DNA from: Archegozetes longisetosus
Taxonomy: Eukaryota > Arthropoda > Arachnida > Sarcoptiformes > Trhypochthoniidae
Reading direction: 5' to 3'
Length of the DNA: 64,000 nt
NCBI GenBank assembly: GCA_018873245.2
Contig: JAEMBT020000005.1
Span: forward strand, 12,570,001-12,634,000
Shown here: piece by piece, positions 1 through 14,100 of the stretch
How positions within the stretch are numbered: the first letter of the stretch is position 1
Layout: every line of letters begins with the position of its first letter
Made by a program: the position numbers and the translations under genes
The notes under the pieces: model-generated
The model's database searches: none
Told to the model about the DNA's origin: nothing
The model's input: the letters and a program-made list of their open reading frames with translations, nothing else

Positions 1-109
1 TTTTTCTTAACAGTTTTTCAACATTTTTCTTAACAGTTCAACTCTTTTCTATTGCATAACAGATAAAATTCTATGAATTTATCAAAGTTTAAGTAGTTTC
101 GATCCATAC

Positions 110-2964
110 CTTCTGTCATACTGATTAACGTATGTAATAATATAGTCGATATGTCCGATAAATTGCAAGCTATCAACCATTACTAACTCATGAGGAGTTA
201 TGCTATCATTCAATTGTAAGATAGCGTTAGCGAATCTGATCCAGTCGTGACCAAGTCGAGAGGAATTACTAGCCAATACTTCTGACTAAAAATTGAAACA
301 TAGATTAGTTGTGAGGTGATTTTGCATATTTAAAAAATGACCTATTGAATATCTTACTTGATTAGCCACATCTGCAAATGCTTTCAGATGCAAATACCAT
401 GACTGCTTTTTCTCTCCTAATGACGGGTCGTGTGTTGCCTTAATTTAAATTTTAGGTAAAATTTAGTAACGCTTATTTTAAAAACAATTATGTAAACTTA
501 TGAACATTTCTTCCAGTAACTTTTTCATAAGATTCCAAATATAAATATAACTTATATATTACGAGATATGAAAACTTGAGGAAAAGTGAATTGTTAAATG
601 CGTGCGTACTTGGGTTTTAGTCGGCATTAAACATGTATTGTTGCGAATCACGCTCAACTGTAATCATTTTTAAGCTATGGTACTCACTTTTAACCTCACA
701 CAAAATAAATTTGAATGTGTCACTTATAACAATAGAGGAAAGCAACAATTGAAAGCGATTTCATTATCAAATCTTGAATGCGTGCACTTTTAACAACTTA
801 TTAGTTTGACGCTTATCTCTTAGCTTAGTAAATGACTAAAATTTAAATCAAAAGTTAGATAAACAGCTGGTGCTTCTAGTATTCAGAATAAACATATCGT
901 TAGCACTGGTTGAGTAACTGCGATAAAGAGATTAATGAATATCCTGGAAAAAATCTAAACTTATTCAATAAAAAAGGTATAGCTGAACTTGTTTCAACTT
1001 CTGCCTGATAATCTTAAAGCCAGATAACTTTATTATTAGTTACCATAAAAATATTGGAGAAATGAAAAATCAATCATTTTTTGAATTGACTTTTAATACC
1101 TATATTTATAGGGTAATAGCGAATGCCTTTTAATGCAAAGTGTGAGTTACAATGAGAACATCTAACATTCATGAGAACTAATAAATGAATAAGATTGAAA
1201 ACCTGAGCAATTTGCGATTCAAGTGCGACCACATCCCACATCTCTTGTTCAACCCTAGCTCTATCATTAGCACCAAGAAGCATAGCTGTGTCAACCATTA
1301 GCTGATGATAGACTTGAACTATGGAGTTATTAGAGCCCAAAGTTAAGATTTGTCTCCTAAGACCTAAAGTGGCCTCATCCACCTATCAATAAATTGAATT
1401 AAGAGTGATTTTTTCCATAAAATTCTTAACGCATAATCACGTACAAACAGTATTTTTTTGGTGTTATTGAGAACGTCGGCGATCACTTTGAACTGTACAA
1501 ACATATCAACTCTGAAACCTAATTTCTTCATGTTTGCGGTCACTTCTATCCAGTCAAAAGTTTGATTATTCCAACTATCACCGACAACTACAGGCCAACC
1601 ACCCAATGAATTCAATGCTCCTCGAAGTGGTTCAACTCCATAGCTCTCGATAGCAGCTAATGATTAATAAATGAATAGTTTTTTCACTTTCAAAATAAGC
1701 TTTCAGTAGTCGAGTAGTATGTTGGAAAAATGGTATAAATCACTACTCTTATAGCATGGACTTATGTCATTCCTCCAACAAACTAATTACGAGCTATCGA
1801 ACCAATAAAACAAAACCTAATAAATACTTACTTAAATTCATGCATGACTTATACATGTTTCTCATTGTCACAATTGCTGGCATCGATTCATTTGACTTCT
1901 CGACTAAATCTAAATTTTATTCAATTCACTTAAGTTAATACTTTATGCAACTTTTAAACTCTTCTATGAATTAGTTTTTGGTAATTTTTTCAAACCTTTT
2001 AATTGTACATCAAGTCGTTCCCTCGATTGTTCAAATATGGACACATGTCCAGTTTCATCAGGTATGGTAGCTCTTTCTATCCAACCGCCACACGCGAATT
2101 TATAAAAGTCATCGCATGGAGAGACACTCTCATCGATTAGATTCAATATATCGGAAGCTTATAGTTTAATTGAAAAAAGATATTTAAGTTAGAATCTACC
2201 CAAACATGAGTGAACAAAGTTAAATCAAATCTGAATCGAAGTTTGAGTAGGGAAAAATTGTAGAATTCCATGTTTAAGCACATGTCTCTCTATATCGAGT
2301 CGAATGGTAATTGCCTTGGTAATAGTTTTATGAATTGTCAATAAGTTCACCTTTTTTTGTGAAAAATTCATGTCAAGTAAGACATAATTGCCTATAAATT
2401 CTAAGCAATGGTCAAACTAATCAATTTTGAAGTTTTGGCTTATTTGGTAACTAATAGAGCATAATATAGGTTAAGGACTAGAATAAAGTGGCAAAATTGC
2501 ACTTTTCATACACTTTCTAAACCCTAATCTCTACCATCTATCAATTTCAGTAAATCACAGACCGAAATGAAATATTTGATTGAAAATTTGAACACTTAAA
2601 TTCATAAAAGTGATAATATATTTGTGAGATAAAAAATGAAAAAGTCATCCATACCTGCTTTGACACATCCAGGCCTGAGGCAAACTTGAGAAGCATTGAA
2701 ATCAAACAGTGTTTTGTCATAATGGTATCCAATATTGTTATCAAGTTCACAATCATTATTACCCATACCTTTGCTGTTCAATGCATTGTTGATGACTATA
2801 ACCATTAATACAACGAGTGCAGCGCATAATACTATGACTATTATTATCACTAGTAGTAATAGTTTCTCGAATCTTGTTCGGAATTTCCAGCATGACTCTT
2901 TTTCAGGAAATAGAGCCGAAGCAAAATTATGCGATGGATTCACTTCCATTGAATTGATTTCCAT
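110..2964 (-). CDS. M13 (neprilysin/ECE-like) metallopeptidase, N-terminal part, gene continues beyond left edge
   Basis: Seven exons join in frame with GT-AG borders: 2964-2655, 2157-1996, 1909-1832, 1656-1445, 1382-1203, 438-358 and 285-110. The start is the ATG at 2964. About 33 cytoplasmic residues precede one long hydrophobic helix (roughly residues 34-60), so this is a type II membrane protein with an outer ectodomain. Next comes the hallmark CDDFYKFACGGW, then YKSCMN and LGGWPV, all in the order of the M13 N-terminal domain. Family members cut extracellular peptides such as neuropeptides. The zinc motifs (HExxH, ExxxD) would lie left of position 1 and are not seen, so activity cannot be judged. 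No stop or frameshift occurs in the seven exons. Exon 6 (ATHDPSLGEKKQ...) was found by splice sites and phase and is the least certain. Which M13 subgroup it belongs to cannot be told. Confidence 0.87.
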
Positions 2965-2968
2965 TTAG

Positions 2969-5900
2969 AAATTTCTTTTCATCGTATAGAATAAAAGTAA
3001 GAGTTATTCAAATCTTATATTAAGTCTAAAATTGAGACACTTATAGAAATTGAAAGCTTTATAAAGGATTTTAGAGATCATTGAAAGGATTTGCGAATGA
3101 GAAACTTTTTCAGCTCTTTCTAACTGATTATCAAATATATACTGGTATAGGAAAAGGAATTTTCATAATCTCGGATAAAGTTTTAGAAACTTGTAACTAT
3201 TTTTAAATCCAAGCTTATTGAATACACCTTTGGCTGTGATTCAAAAATCATCAACCTTCTAGGCAAACTTGATCTAAAATAGAAAACTAAACTTTAAGAG
3301 CTTTTAGAAAGTTCACTCTCATACACGAAACTTTCAACAAGTCACTAAAGCATAGATTTAACAGATTAAGCGTTGGTCAAAATATTGAACAAAAGTGTTA
3401 GTTAACTTGCTCTAAACATAAACATCTAATAATCATCTATAAGGGCAAAAGCACACAAACCGTTCAAGCCATGAAAATCATTGATTTAAAAAATTTTAAT
3501 TATTATATATCATTCCAGTTTGCGGTACCGGAGTTTTCCGAGCTTGTTTAGCATATATTTCTATTTTTCTATATCTTAATAAATAATTGTAAACATAAAT
3601 ATCTATGTCGTTGTTATGGAGATTTTATTTAATAATATTAAATAAAAAATGTTACTTTACTTTCGCCACTTCAATGAAAATAGAGAAAAAATGCGCATAT
3701 TATCGATATAACATTTTTTTATATTTGCAATTCTCTATTTTTCCAAGCTATTTCACTACCGACTAGTTATGTCCAATTTGTTTTTATACGCCTTTTACAA
3801 AGTATGTCATCAGAGTCTGAGTATGAGTTATACATTCTAAAATGTTTCATTCTAACTATATGCTACTTTCAGCTAACGATTTATATACAGAAAAACACCT
3901 CATTTTATTGTTTCAATAGCTTTCTCATTGTTTAATATCTATTTTTAGTAAGAGATCAATTTATTTAAAAACAGAAACTCTTTGCTATCCATTGTTAGAC
4001 ACCTGAAACTGCAAAATAATTGAAGCTTTTAGCTTTAGTTCTAATAAATAACCTTTCTGACAGCTTTAGTAAAGTTTGACTGTATCTCATTTTCACATCT
4101 TTATTTTCATCAAATCGACTGCTGAGACTCATTTCGTCATTACAAATCAATAACTTCTCCATATATTAGATTCATATTTAGGTAAATACTACTTAAGATG
4201 ATTGAAAATGCCTATCTATGACTTTCTTATTAAATATATGAAAATTTCTTTTAATTTCTCATTTATATGATTGAAAAAGTCACTTATAACCTATCATAAA
4301 TAATGGCATTTCAAACATTTCAATGGTCTTCCAGATTTTAATAAGTTTTTATTTAAGTAAAAGTAGTTAATCCTTGATTTTTATGAGGCTCGAGTTTAAT
4401 TCATTTTACTTTTTTTATGACAAATGCTGGCATTGATATCAATTACAGCACTTGATTTAAGTAAGAATGAGACAACTTAGACGATTTTTGAAGTTAAAAA
4501 ATGAAAGTTTTAAGCTAATCATTAAGCATAAGGCTTGTGTTGATCACCCACTCATAAAGTAACAAATACAACAAAATCTCTAATCATTATATCCTAATTA
4601 GAGAAAGTTTTCATTAAAAGCAATACATCACAGCTTTACAGTTATTTTCTTAATTTAATTAGCGTAAAATGAGTAAGCATTTCAAGTAAACCAAGTTACA
4701 CCGTGAAAATAAATAGTAATTAAAAGTGTCGTTCTCCTGATAAGGGTTTAGCAGTAAAAGTCGACAATTTTCTATTTTAGAAAGAGCTACAGTAGAATAC
4801 AACAAATTAATCAAGCAACACTTTTACTGTTCAATGTAGTGCTACTACACTTTACTTATGAGAAAACATGACTTTCTATTTATCTTTATGAACAAATAAA
4901 ACATAATGTATAATATGTATTTTTGTGTCCTTTATTCTCACTAATAGATTATATTTTAACTATGAATTACATTGAATTAGAAAATAATTTTAAGCCAATA
5001 TTCATGTTATGCAATAGTCACTAAATTGTAGTCCACTTTAGAAAAAAATTTGTTCTAAAGTGTACTACAGTTTAGTCACTGTTGCATAACATGAATTTTT
5101 ACTTTCTATTATTAAAAAGTATAATTATTTACTTTTAAAAAGTTTAATATTTTCACAAAAATGGTATTCGTAAAGATTCTTAACTCTTGCTTACTTATTA
5201 ATTAAAATCAAGTAAAACAACTTTGAATGTCAACATATTTAAGAGCGCGCCAACACATTCAAATTCAATAGTGATTTATAAATCTGTCTTTCAATCACTA
5301 ATTATTTATAATTAAATTATATGCTCTCCCAATAATACATATACAGCTAATTACCGAAAAATTGCTAACTTTGTCATAAATTAAAGTTTTAATCTTATCA
5401 CAACTTTGTCTACTGTTAGACTGAGTTCGTTTATAGTGTATAAGGAACTTACCAGAGAGTCACCTAAGATTAATATCATCAAATACTCCTCATCTTTACA
5501 TAAGAGCAGAGATTATGTGAGCACTTACGATTTAAAACACTAAAATGACTCTACAAACTTGAAAAGTTTCTACTTATAGATATACCATGAAGAGAAACTT
5601 AAAAATTTCTCAACTATCGATTTATAAGCTGCTCATATCTAATCTTAAACTATCTTAAACTGTGCTCGCACTGGTGTCTCAATACAGTCACCATAAACGC
5701 TATTAATTAAGATTGTAGTTCTGGTGTTCACTAAATGCTAAACCACTTAGGGGTTGGAATAAATCACATCTAAATTGTTAACTACTCTCAAGGCTATAGT
5801 ATTTCTATATTTATTAATATTCATTTAAAGATGTCATAATTACTTGAAATTTAATCAATATAAAGATCAATAGTAAGTATGCACAGACTAGTAATTAGTA

Positions 5901-8900
5901 TATGGTCTTGTGATGAATTTTATGACTATTTGTTCAGAAAGTCTGGTTAAGGAAGTTTTATGAGGTTGGAGTGCAAGTTAAATAATCGGATGCTTAGTAA
6001 TCAAATCATATAAGATAGACCTTCAGAAGTAGTTGAAACTTGCTGAAGGCTTCGTCAGAACAGTTATCATAGTTTCGAAAACTTTTCAAGATTAATATGT
6101 TTTTTTCATGTGTTTTATGATTAATATTTTCTTGAAATTTATTTTCAAAACTTGAAAAATTGATTTTTTAATTCTTATTTTTCAAGAGTAGGTTCCGATA
6201 TTGATCAGAATTTGAATAAGTGCTTTGAAATTCAGTGATGAGTGAGACTGTTTCATAACTGTCGATACCGTTTTGTATATAACTCAATGATTCTTCGTAT
6301 GACTTAAGGCCTTTCTATTCAAAAACACTTCGATACCAATCTATCATATTTTCAACTAATGAAGCACTTATTATGGAAAAAAGTAGTTATTTTTTACGGT
6401 ATCAATACCTTATGATTTATTTATTGTTCTCTTCTTTTAGAATAGACCATAAATTTTAGGTATAGATCACTAGATCATAAGTTGTTGAACTTGAGATCTC
6501 TTCTTCTAAACAACTTTTCTCAATGAAATCTGAAGTAAGTATAAGTTAATTACAATTAGATGAACAATCATTATCTCCTCAATGATAACACCTTTGTATT
6601 GTTGTTGGGCTTAATTTTTTTTAACTTAAAAAAGGCTTATTCCCAGTATTCTTTTTTCATAATATGACTAATAAAATACTTTTTTCATACTATTCCGGAT
6701 AAAAAGTGAATCAAATTCATTGTAAAAGTATTATGTAATGAATTCCTACAGTAAAACAAATAAGGAAAATTTGTAATAAAGTTTACGAACAAAGTTTACA
6801 TTTGTTTTTTATATTCTGCTGTTAAATCAATAAATGTCTGTTTATCTTTTAAAGTGAAATTTCGGGAAATCATTTTATTATATCAACTTTTTGTTTGTAT
6901 TAATTTTCAATTAAATCCGTTATATTTTCACAAAAAACACTTCCTATCACTTTCAAAGGGACTTCACTCAGAGATAGCCTTCAGAATGAGTTAATTGAAT
7001 AAGAATCTTATCTCAAGCTACAAAAAATTTAAACTTGATATAATATTCTTAGCACGTATTTTTATATCAAGTTTCCCAGTTACCTGATTTGCATTGAGTT
7101 TTCTCAGAATAAATAGATAATAGCTTATATATAGATACTACATAAATCCTAGCCTATTTAAAGTCAATTTATTGTTGGTATTCATTCATACAATCGACAA
7201 AAGTTTTAGAAAAGTTTTATGGAAAACCCTTCAATTAGAAACTTTCCGTATAGGATCAAAAATAAAAACTTGACTCGAGTCTTCATTTTTAATACTCTGA
7301 CTATTTTAAAGTTGTAGTTTACTAATGTATTAGCATTACCTGAAAATATTGACCTGTTAATGAATTTACAACAGAATCAAAATAAATTTTCAAATAGAAT
7401 TCACTAAAAATTCAATAGTGATTTCACGAACTAGCTGCAAAGATTTACCAGAAACTGTAATAGCATATAAAACGTTACTTGAAAAATGTACAGTAGAGAA
7501 AATAAAACATAATATATATCAAGTTGAAACTGAAAAATAATGCAACTGCATGCATAGTCACATGTTACTAAGTTATAGTTCTTATGAACGCTTAGTCGTT
7601 CTTAAGAAACAATTATTTATTCAACATAATTTATACAGAGCTGAGATAATATATTTTTAATTCTTTTTAATTTGACTTATGATCAGTTTTGTGCGAATTT
7701 GTCTCTTATTAGAGAAATTTTGCTTGTAATTACAACTTTATATCTATTAAACTTTTACTCACACTTTAAATTGTGGTTTTGTTAACATTAATCTGTCATA
7801 TATTCTGTTTGGTTTTCTATACCATGCGTTTTTTCAGGTAAAGTTTCCTATAATAGGCGATTCTGTGCGATAAGCTTCAAATCTTGTTTTGATTAGTCGC
7901 AATACAAATTCAAATGATGTTTTGATTTTAAAGTCATTGATAAGAATCCTAAGAATCATTTGCGTCACTTTTTCTCATTTACATCATATGATTTTAATCT
8001 CTTATTTCAACAAGTAATTGTTTACAAACAGATTTATAATTATAGGTATAAAGATGCGTAAACATTTATTACTTAATTGATAACTATCAGAATTATTAGC
8101 ATAACTTAAATGCGTAAATAAGAATCATAAAAATATGAATTATTGTAAGACCTACGATAAGCATAATTCAATTTTTTGTAAACATTCAACACAGAAGATC
8201 AAACTTTTTCAAAGTTGAATCAAAGCCCTAAACTTCACATTCTTAATTATATGAATTTTTAAATAGAATATTCTCCCAGAGAACTTCAATTTTTTTAATA
8301 GGACATGAATTATTTCTACTTGAAAAAACTAAAGCACGCTTATAGTTCAAAAAGTGTTTTAACATAAATTTCAACTTAAGATTCAACTCATCATTCATCT
8401 AATGTTCTAAATTTATCTCGATCAAATGATGCAAAAATTGGTAGTCGAGATAAAGTTCATTAATAATTCATTTTCTCTATTCTTGCATATAAATATATCT
8501 AAGCTTTTAGATAAAACGACAAAACATAGAGTTGAATAAATTATTTAAAGAAATATTGAGTAGCACGCAATCAAATTGGAAATTCCATGTCATTCGTAAT
8601 TATAGACACGCAAAATGATGCACGAGTTGCTATTGAGTACAAAAATGTCTACTGCCAGTTGAAAAATTGAAAGTTTTTGATATGGAAGTTTGATCGAAAA
8701 TTTTATTGAGACTGAAGTTGGAAGTCAACTTCTAAATATTTCTTGGGTAAAAATTTAATCTTTTGTTTCATGAGTAATATTTTATAAATTTTCACGCAAG
8801 TGACTGGAGCTTAAAAAGTATGCAATTGTTAAACTTGAAGTTTAAAACAAAAGTTATAGAAAATAGGTTTCAGGCAGGAAAAAATTGTCGGAAGCTTTAA

Positions 8901-10797
8901 GTTAAGTTCTATGAAGAGTCAACTAGGCTAGATTTTTAAAATATAGCTTGAAGAAAAGATAAATATTTAATTTAAAATAATTATACAACTTACTTGAAAG
9001 GAAAACAATTGTATGAATATTCGAATATTTATACTTCAGTTTTGAACAAAACAATAAGTTAGTGATCGAAAGCTTTACTAGTTTTGCCTGAGAAGCTTTG
9101 AAGAGTTGAAAGTCATTAAGACTCCTACACTTTGATTCTTAGGAGTATTTCTTTGAATAAATTAAGTGAAATTTATTCCACCTATGATTTATTCTCAGTT
9201 AAATGAACACTAAATTTAGCTCTAACTCTCAGACTATCCAACGACAGGTTGAAAATTAATTTTTGGCGTTTCTCAGAAAACTTAATTTCATATTTGAAGC
9301 CAATAACTTCTTAGACATTTATTTTTAAGGAGAAAATCCTTTTTATTCTTTCAGTATTTAATGACAAAAGTCTAGAAAACGTTTTTTTTCACAATATCAA
9401 TGCTTAACAAAAGTCTAAAGACTCTTTGTCTCATTATTTGAGTAACTCGTGAAAGTCTATTCGTCAATATTTCAGTGCTTTATGTAAGGCTTGAAAGTAT
9501 TTTGCACTCTCTATACTTGATTAAAGTAGACTTAAAGAGAAAACTTATTTTTTCATCTCTTTATATAAGTTTCGGAAATTTTATTGCGTATCTAAAAGTT
9601 TATGTCACTCGTAGTCTTCGGGTGATTTTATTTTTGTGCGTAACTCTCATAATTAGTTTTCAGAACTGTTTTACATTATGTAATAAAAAATTAGTTTTAG
9701 TGAAAAATGTATTGGAAACTACTTTAATCGTTGTTTACATTGAGATTTCGCATCAAAAGGGGATTCCAAATAAAACTTTCACTTTCTTTACAGATATTTG
9801 ACCTCAAGCTTTAAAAGATAAGTCAAAAGTTTCAGGAAAAGAAATAAATATTTCGTTTGATTGATATTATTGTGAAGAAAGAAAAATTTGATCTCATAAA
9901 CAAATAGTTGATAACTATCGAATAACTTACTTTTTGGCAAACAAAATCACCTGTTTTGAAAAAGAGAACTTTGTTATTAAACAATTTTGATCATGAGGCA
10001 GTGGAAAAACATTTTAATATATGCAACAATCATTACATAATTGTTATTCAATTGAACCACAAATCGAATGACACTATTTAAAGATTTACAAAAATATTTA
10101 CAACTATTACGATATTTTGCCATCAACCTTACAGAAAAGGTTTGTCATTTATAGAGAGAAGGCATTCTTCTAACGTTCTAAAAAGTTCTTCAATTTCAAC
10201 AATACTTTTCAAGCTTTCGAGAGAGTAAGAAAGAGTGAAAGTAAGTCATTATTAGTATATAAAGAATTGTGTATAATTAGGTAAGAGACTCTCCCAGTGA
10301 AATCATGAAATCCAGTTCTTTATGCATAATTAGTAACCATTAAGTAGTAAAAAATCTACATCAACCGCTTTATTATTAATATGTCTGAGCTGTTCATTTA
10401 GTATTAGCCATTATTACACATTATTAGATTGTCATTGAAATCAAGGCTATATTGGATGATATCCTGAAGAAAAAAAGTTTAAGAAACTTACGCATTAGTT
10501 TATCATGTGATTGCAATATCTTAAGGAAGATCTAATTTATGATTAAGTAATATATGTGCCAAAACTTTCAAAAACTATAGCCCCTAATAGTTAAAATCAA
10601 ATAGCCGTAATTTATGTAAAACACATGTTGACCGAGGAGAGGTTCATAAAAAACTTGTAGACATATTTGACAGACTCATTGGAAAGTTTGTAGAAAATAA
10701 TACTATACCAGTGTCTATTGTAGTGAACAATAAATTTCGAGCCATGATCATCTCACCCTATCATACAAATAATAGCGAAATGGTCTGAACCCAAATA
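2969..10797. other. Long intergenic stretch without recognised gene
   Basis: About 7.8 kb of AT-rich sequence with stops in all frames. I see no coding homology and no recognisable transposase. The only clear structure is the hairpin at 5001-5095. An open stretch at 9475-9801 lacks an ATG and resembles nothing. The stretch may hold the 5' region of the M13 gene (right end of that gene at 2964) and distal control of ARID4. Confidence 0.6.
5001..5095. repeat. Long perfect-like hairpin (about 43-bp arms, short loop)
   Basis: The left arm starts TTCATGTTATGCAATAGTCA and the right arm ends with its near-exact reverse complement, TGCATAACATGAA. The arms differ at only a few positions and are separated by about 9 bases. 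This is typical of a very small fold-back MITE or a hairpin-forming insertion. No gene is nearby. Confidence 0.75.
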
Positions 10798-10799
10798 AG

Positions 10800-11015
10800 G
10801 CTAACATGTTATCTAATCACTGATTGGCTGTCATCGAAGAGTTGCTTACTTTTTGGACTAATAGTGGAAAGTCTAACAATTAAATGGATATGAAGTCAAA
10901 GCATAAACTTTTATGTGTTATCTAATCAGCAATTGGCCATTATAGCAGTGTTGCTGACTTTTGGACCAATAGAGAAGAGTTTCTCTGCAGATTGCTATGG
11001 AATCAAGTGTTAGTA
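10800..11015. repeat. Tandem direct duplication (period about 109 bp) with CCAAT-type motifs upstream of ARID4
   Basis: TGTTATCTAATCA begins at 10807 and again at 10916. Both copies then carry ATTGGC, a GTTGCT core and TTTTGGAC(C/T)AATAG. ATTGG is the reverse of the CCAAT box bound by NF-Y, and the second copy also has a forward CCAAT. The block sits about 200 bp upstream of the putative ARID4 start. A promoter role is inference from position and motif only. Confidence 0.55.
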
Positions 11016-11198
11016 GTTTTGAAGCGATACCCGAAATGCGAGTGAATTGAAAGAAACGTTGTTTTGATTTTTGTCTGTAAACCTTAAATATCAATACATA
11101 ATACGAGTCAATAATAATAATTGTGTTAATAATGATTAAAAATAAATTTCAAATTGAAAATAAGTTTTCTTTTTAAGTGATTATCAAGTGTTTTAATC

Positions 11199-14100
11199 AT
11201 GGTTTGTATTAATTCATTGTTTTTCTCATAAATTATAGTTTTCTCTCGTTGTCTTCTTCATAATTTGTTTGCATTTTTAGTTCAATTTTAAATCATTTCT
11301 CTACCAAATCGTTTTACGATATTTCATACGGTTTTTAGTGTTTTTTATTTTCTATATCTTCGTTAATTATTTAACTTTGAAGACATATTGAGACAGTTGT
11401 TTCAATTGTTATTAGAAATATTTAACTTTGTTTCGAATCTATATGTTTATTTTTTAAAATAATTGATTGACTTTCTTCTTGAATCTCTTAAAACTAATAT
11501 TTATTTGATTAACTACTAAGTGTTTTAGTTTAGAATAAGTTTTAATACAAATAATCTATATTTAAGTGAATTATTTTGATGCTTGAAGTAACTGTTGACG
11601 TCTTAGCACATTTTCTCGTAGAAAGTTAACTAATTTGTAATATTATTATTTCTTAAATATTATTTTCGATCTTTTAATGTATTTCTTGTGAATTGAAATA
11701 GAAATCAAAACTTAAATCGAATTGAAATGTTCAGTCATTCCTGATTAAAGTGCGATAAAGTACGAAAATCCTATTGATAAAACACTATGTGTTAGTGAAC
11801 ACGAGTTATAGTCGAGAGATCTTATTTTTCTCCCAATATTTGGGACATAAGAACGCTTTGAGCGCTTTCCAGTCGACTTTTTTCTCGGCGTTTATAACCG
11901 ATAAACCAATACAGTTAAACCTCATTAGCAAAAACTCAATTCAGTTAAGATCTGAAACTCGTTTTACTAGTTCTTAAACAATTTAATTCTTATTTATAGC
12001 TTTAGTATAAGTTTTTTTATTGTTATTTTATTTATTGATTTGGATTATTGTTTGACTTTCAGAAAGGATTTAAACTTTTATTGGTTTTTCAGATTTATTT
12101 TTAGAGTTATGTATAAGTAGTTGATTTGAGGCATTAAATACCAGTGCTTTTATTGATTATCGACTAGTTTTTCAGTTCAAATTTATTATTGTTTTCCTCT
12201 TCGTATGAATATCTTACTCAATGATATAAGACAATTAAACAGACTTCAAAACTGTTCAAATGCTTTTCAAAACTAAAAAATGAGTTCGACATAAGAATTA
12301 AAGCTTATTTATCTCTACAAACTTTATTGAACTATTCAACTTATTTCTCAAGTCAATTACGATGAAGTAGATAAACAAAAATGGCTTCAAATGAGAGCTT
12401 TGACAACAGATCCTTAATTAAGTGTTGAATTAATTGACTACTTTGAACATTGGAATGATGGCAAATTTATTTTACATAAGAAGCAAAATTTATCTGTTTT
12501 GCAAAAGCCTCACTTTAAAGTCAACCTTATTCTCAAATCAATTGAATAAAGCCTTAACACCTTATATAACTTGAAGTAAAAACTATTAAAACAAATGCAT
12601 AATTAACTTATTTATTGATTTAATTGCAGTCATTGTCAACCGATGAGCCGCCAGTCCTCCCAATAGGGACTGATGTGAGCGCCAAATATAAGGGAGCCTT
12701 TTGCGAGGCGAAAATCAAGAAAATCACTCGTAATGTCAAATGCAAACTAACAATAAAACAAGGGAACAGTTCTCTAACAGTCGACGACGAGTTGATTACT
12801 GGCGTGTTAAGAGTTGGCTCACTTGTTACTGTCAAGCATAACAATCAGATGTTGGATGCAATTATCAATAAGATATTGGATCAGAGTTTTTATACTGTTG
12901 TCTTTGATGATGGAGACGAAGCCACACTCAAAAGAACTTCTTTGTGTCTTAAGTCAGGCAAGCATTTTGCTGAGAGCGAGACATTGGACCAGCTGCCGCT
13001 CACAAATCCAGAGCACTTTGGAAATCCCGTCAGTTTAGGTAATTATCAATTAATTTCTCTATCAATTTATCAGTTAATGTTAATTAAGTTGTTTTGACAC
13101 ATTTGTGGTCAATAGTTAGAAGATAGTCTCTCTTTATATTGATTTTTTATTATCTGCCATAAATTTAGTTGAATTGATATTAAAAGCAATGAATGGAATT
13201 TGTTTGAGAACCTTTTATATAACTTGAAGTCTCGAAAACTGTTTTTTTGGATTCGAGATCCGTTAGTAATTGGTGTGGACTTTCGGTTAAAAGTAATGAT
13301 TTATTGCTTTCAAAATTGGTTGATTCATATTAACGTCAATAAATTAAGAAAAATTATCTCTCGATAACTTCGCTTAAAAAATGAAATTTCAATTTGTTTG
13401 TGAGAAAATAATTTGGAGTAAATCTTTCAAAAACACGAACTATTTTCAGATAAGGAAAACTTATTGATCAAAACTTCAAACATATTCTCAATTTTTAATA
13501 ACTGATTTGAAAATTTATATCAAATTCGCTAAAATTTAGGATAGAATTTCTGCAGAAAAAATTAATTTCCACCTAAATTATTCAAAATAAACATTTTTCA
13601 AAACTAATGAACCAAATATGTATTAAAAGGACGTCGTCGTCGGCGAAGACACCATAACTCGGACTCAGAAGAAGACGACACAGAAGAAACCGAAACACAA
13701 GCACAGCTAGAACGAGATCCTGATTGGGGTAAAGTTGTTTGCGTTGATTATGGAGACAAAAGGGGTTCGAAGAAAGATATATGGTTTCCGGCACTAATAG
13801 TGGCGCCAACAGCGCAAGAAGCGAACCCAAAGTTAGGCAAAGACGAATATATGGTCAGAAGCTTCAGAGATGGTCGTTTCTATCAAGTGAACAAAAAGGA
13901 CGCGCGAGAGTTCACAAAAGAAATAGTTCTCTCAAAGTCTGAGAGCAATTCATCTGCTCTGAAGTCTGCAATGGAAAAAGCATTCGCTTTTATGGATAGA
14001 CAAGACTTACCTCATCATTGGGATTATGATCTGTTGATGGGAAATGTTATTCCTCAGGTTTGTTGACTCATTGCTTAGATTCTTGGAAATTTTGTGACTA

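Noticed and set aside
9475..9801. 108-codon hydrophobic frame in the gene desert
   Set aside because: It starts with GTG, has no recognisable pattern and its composition matches the surroundings.
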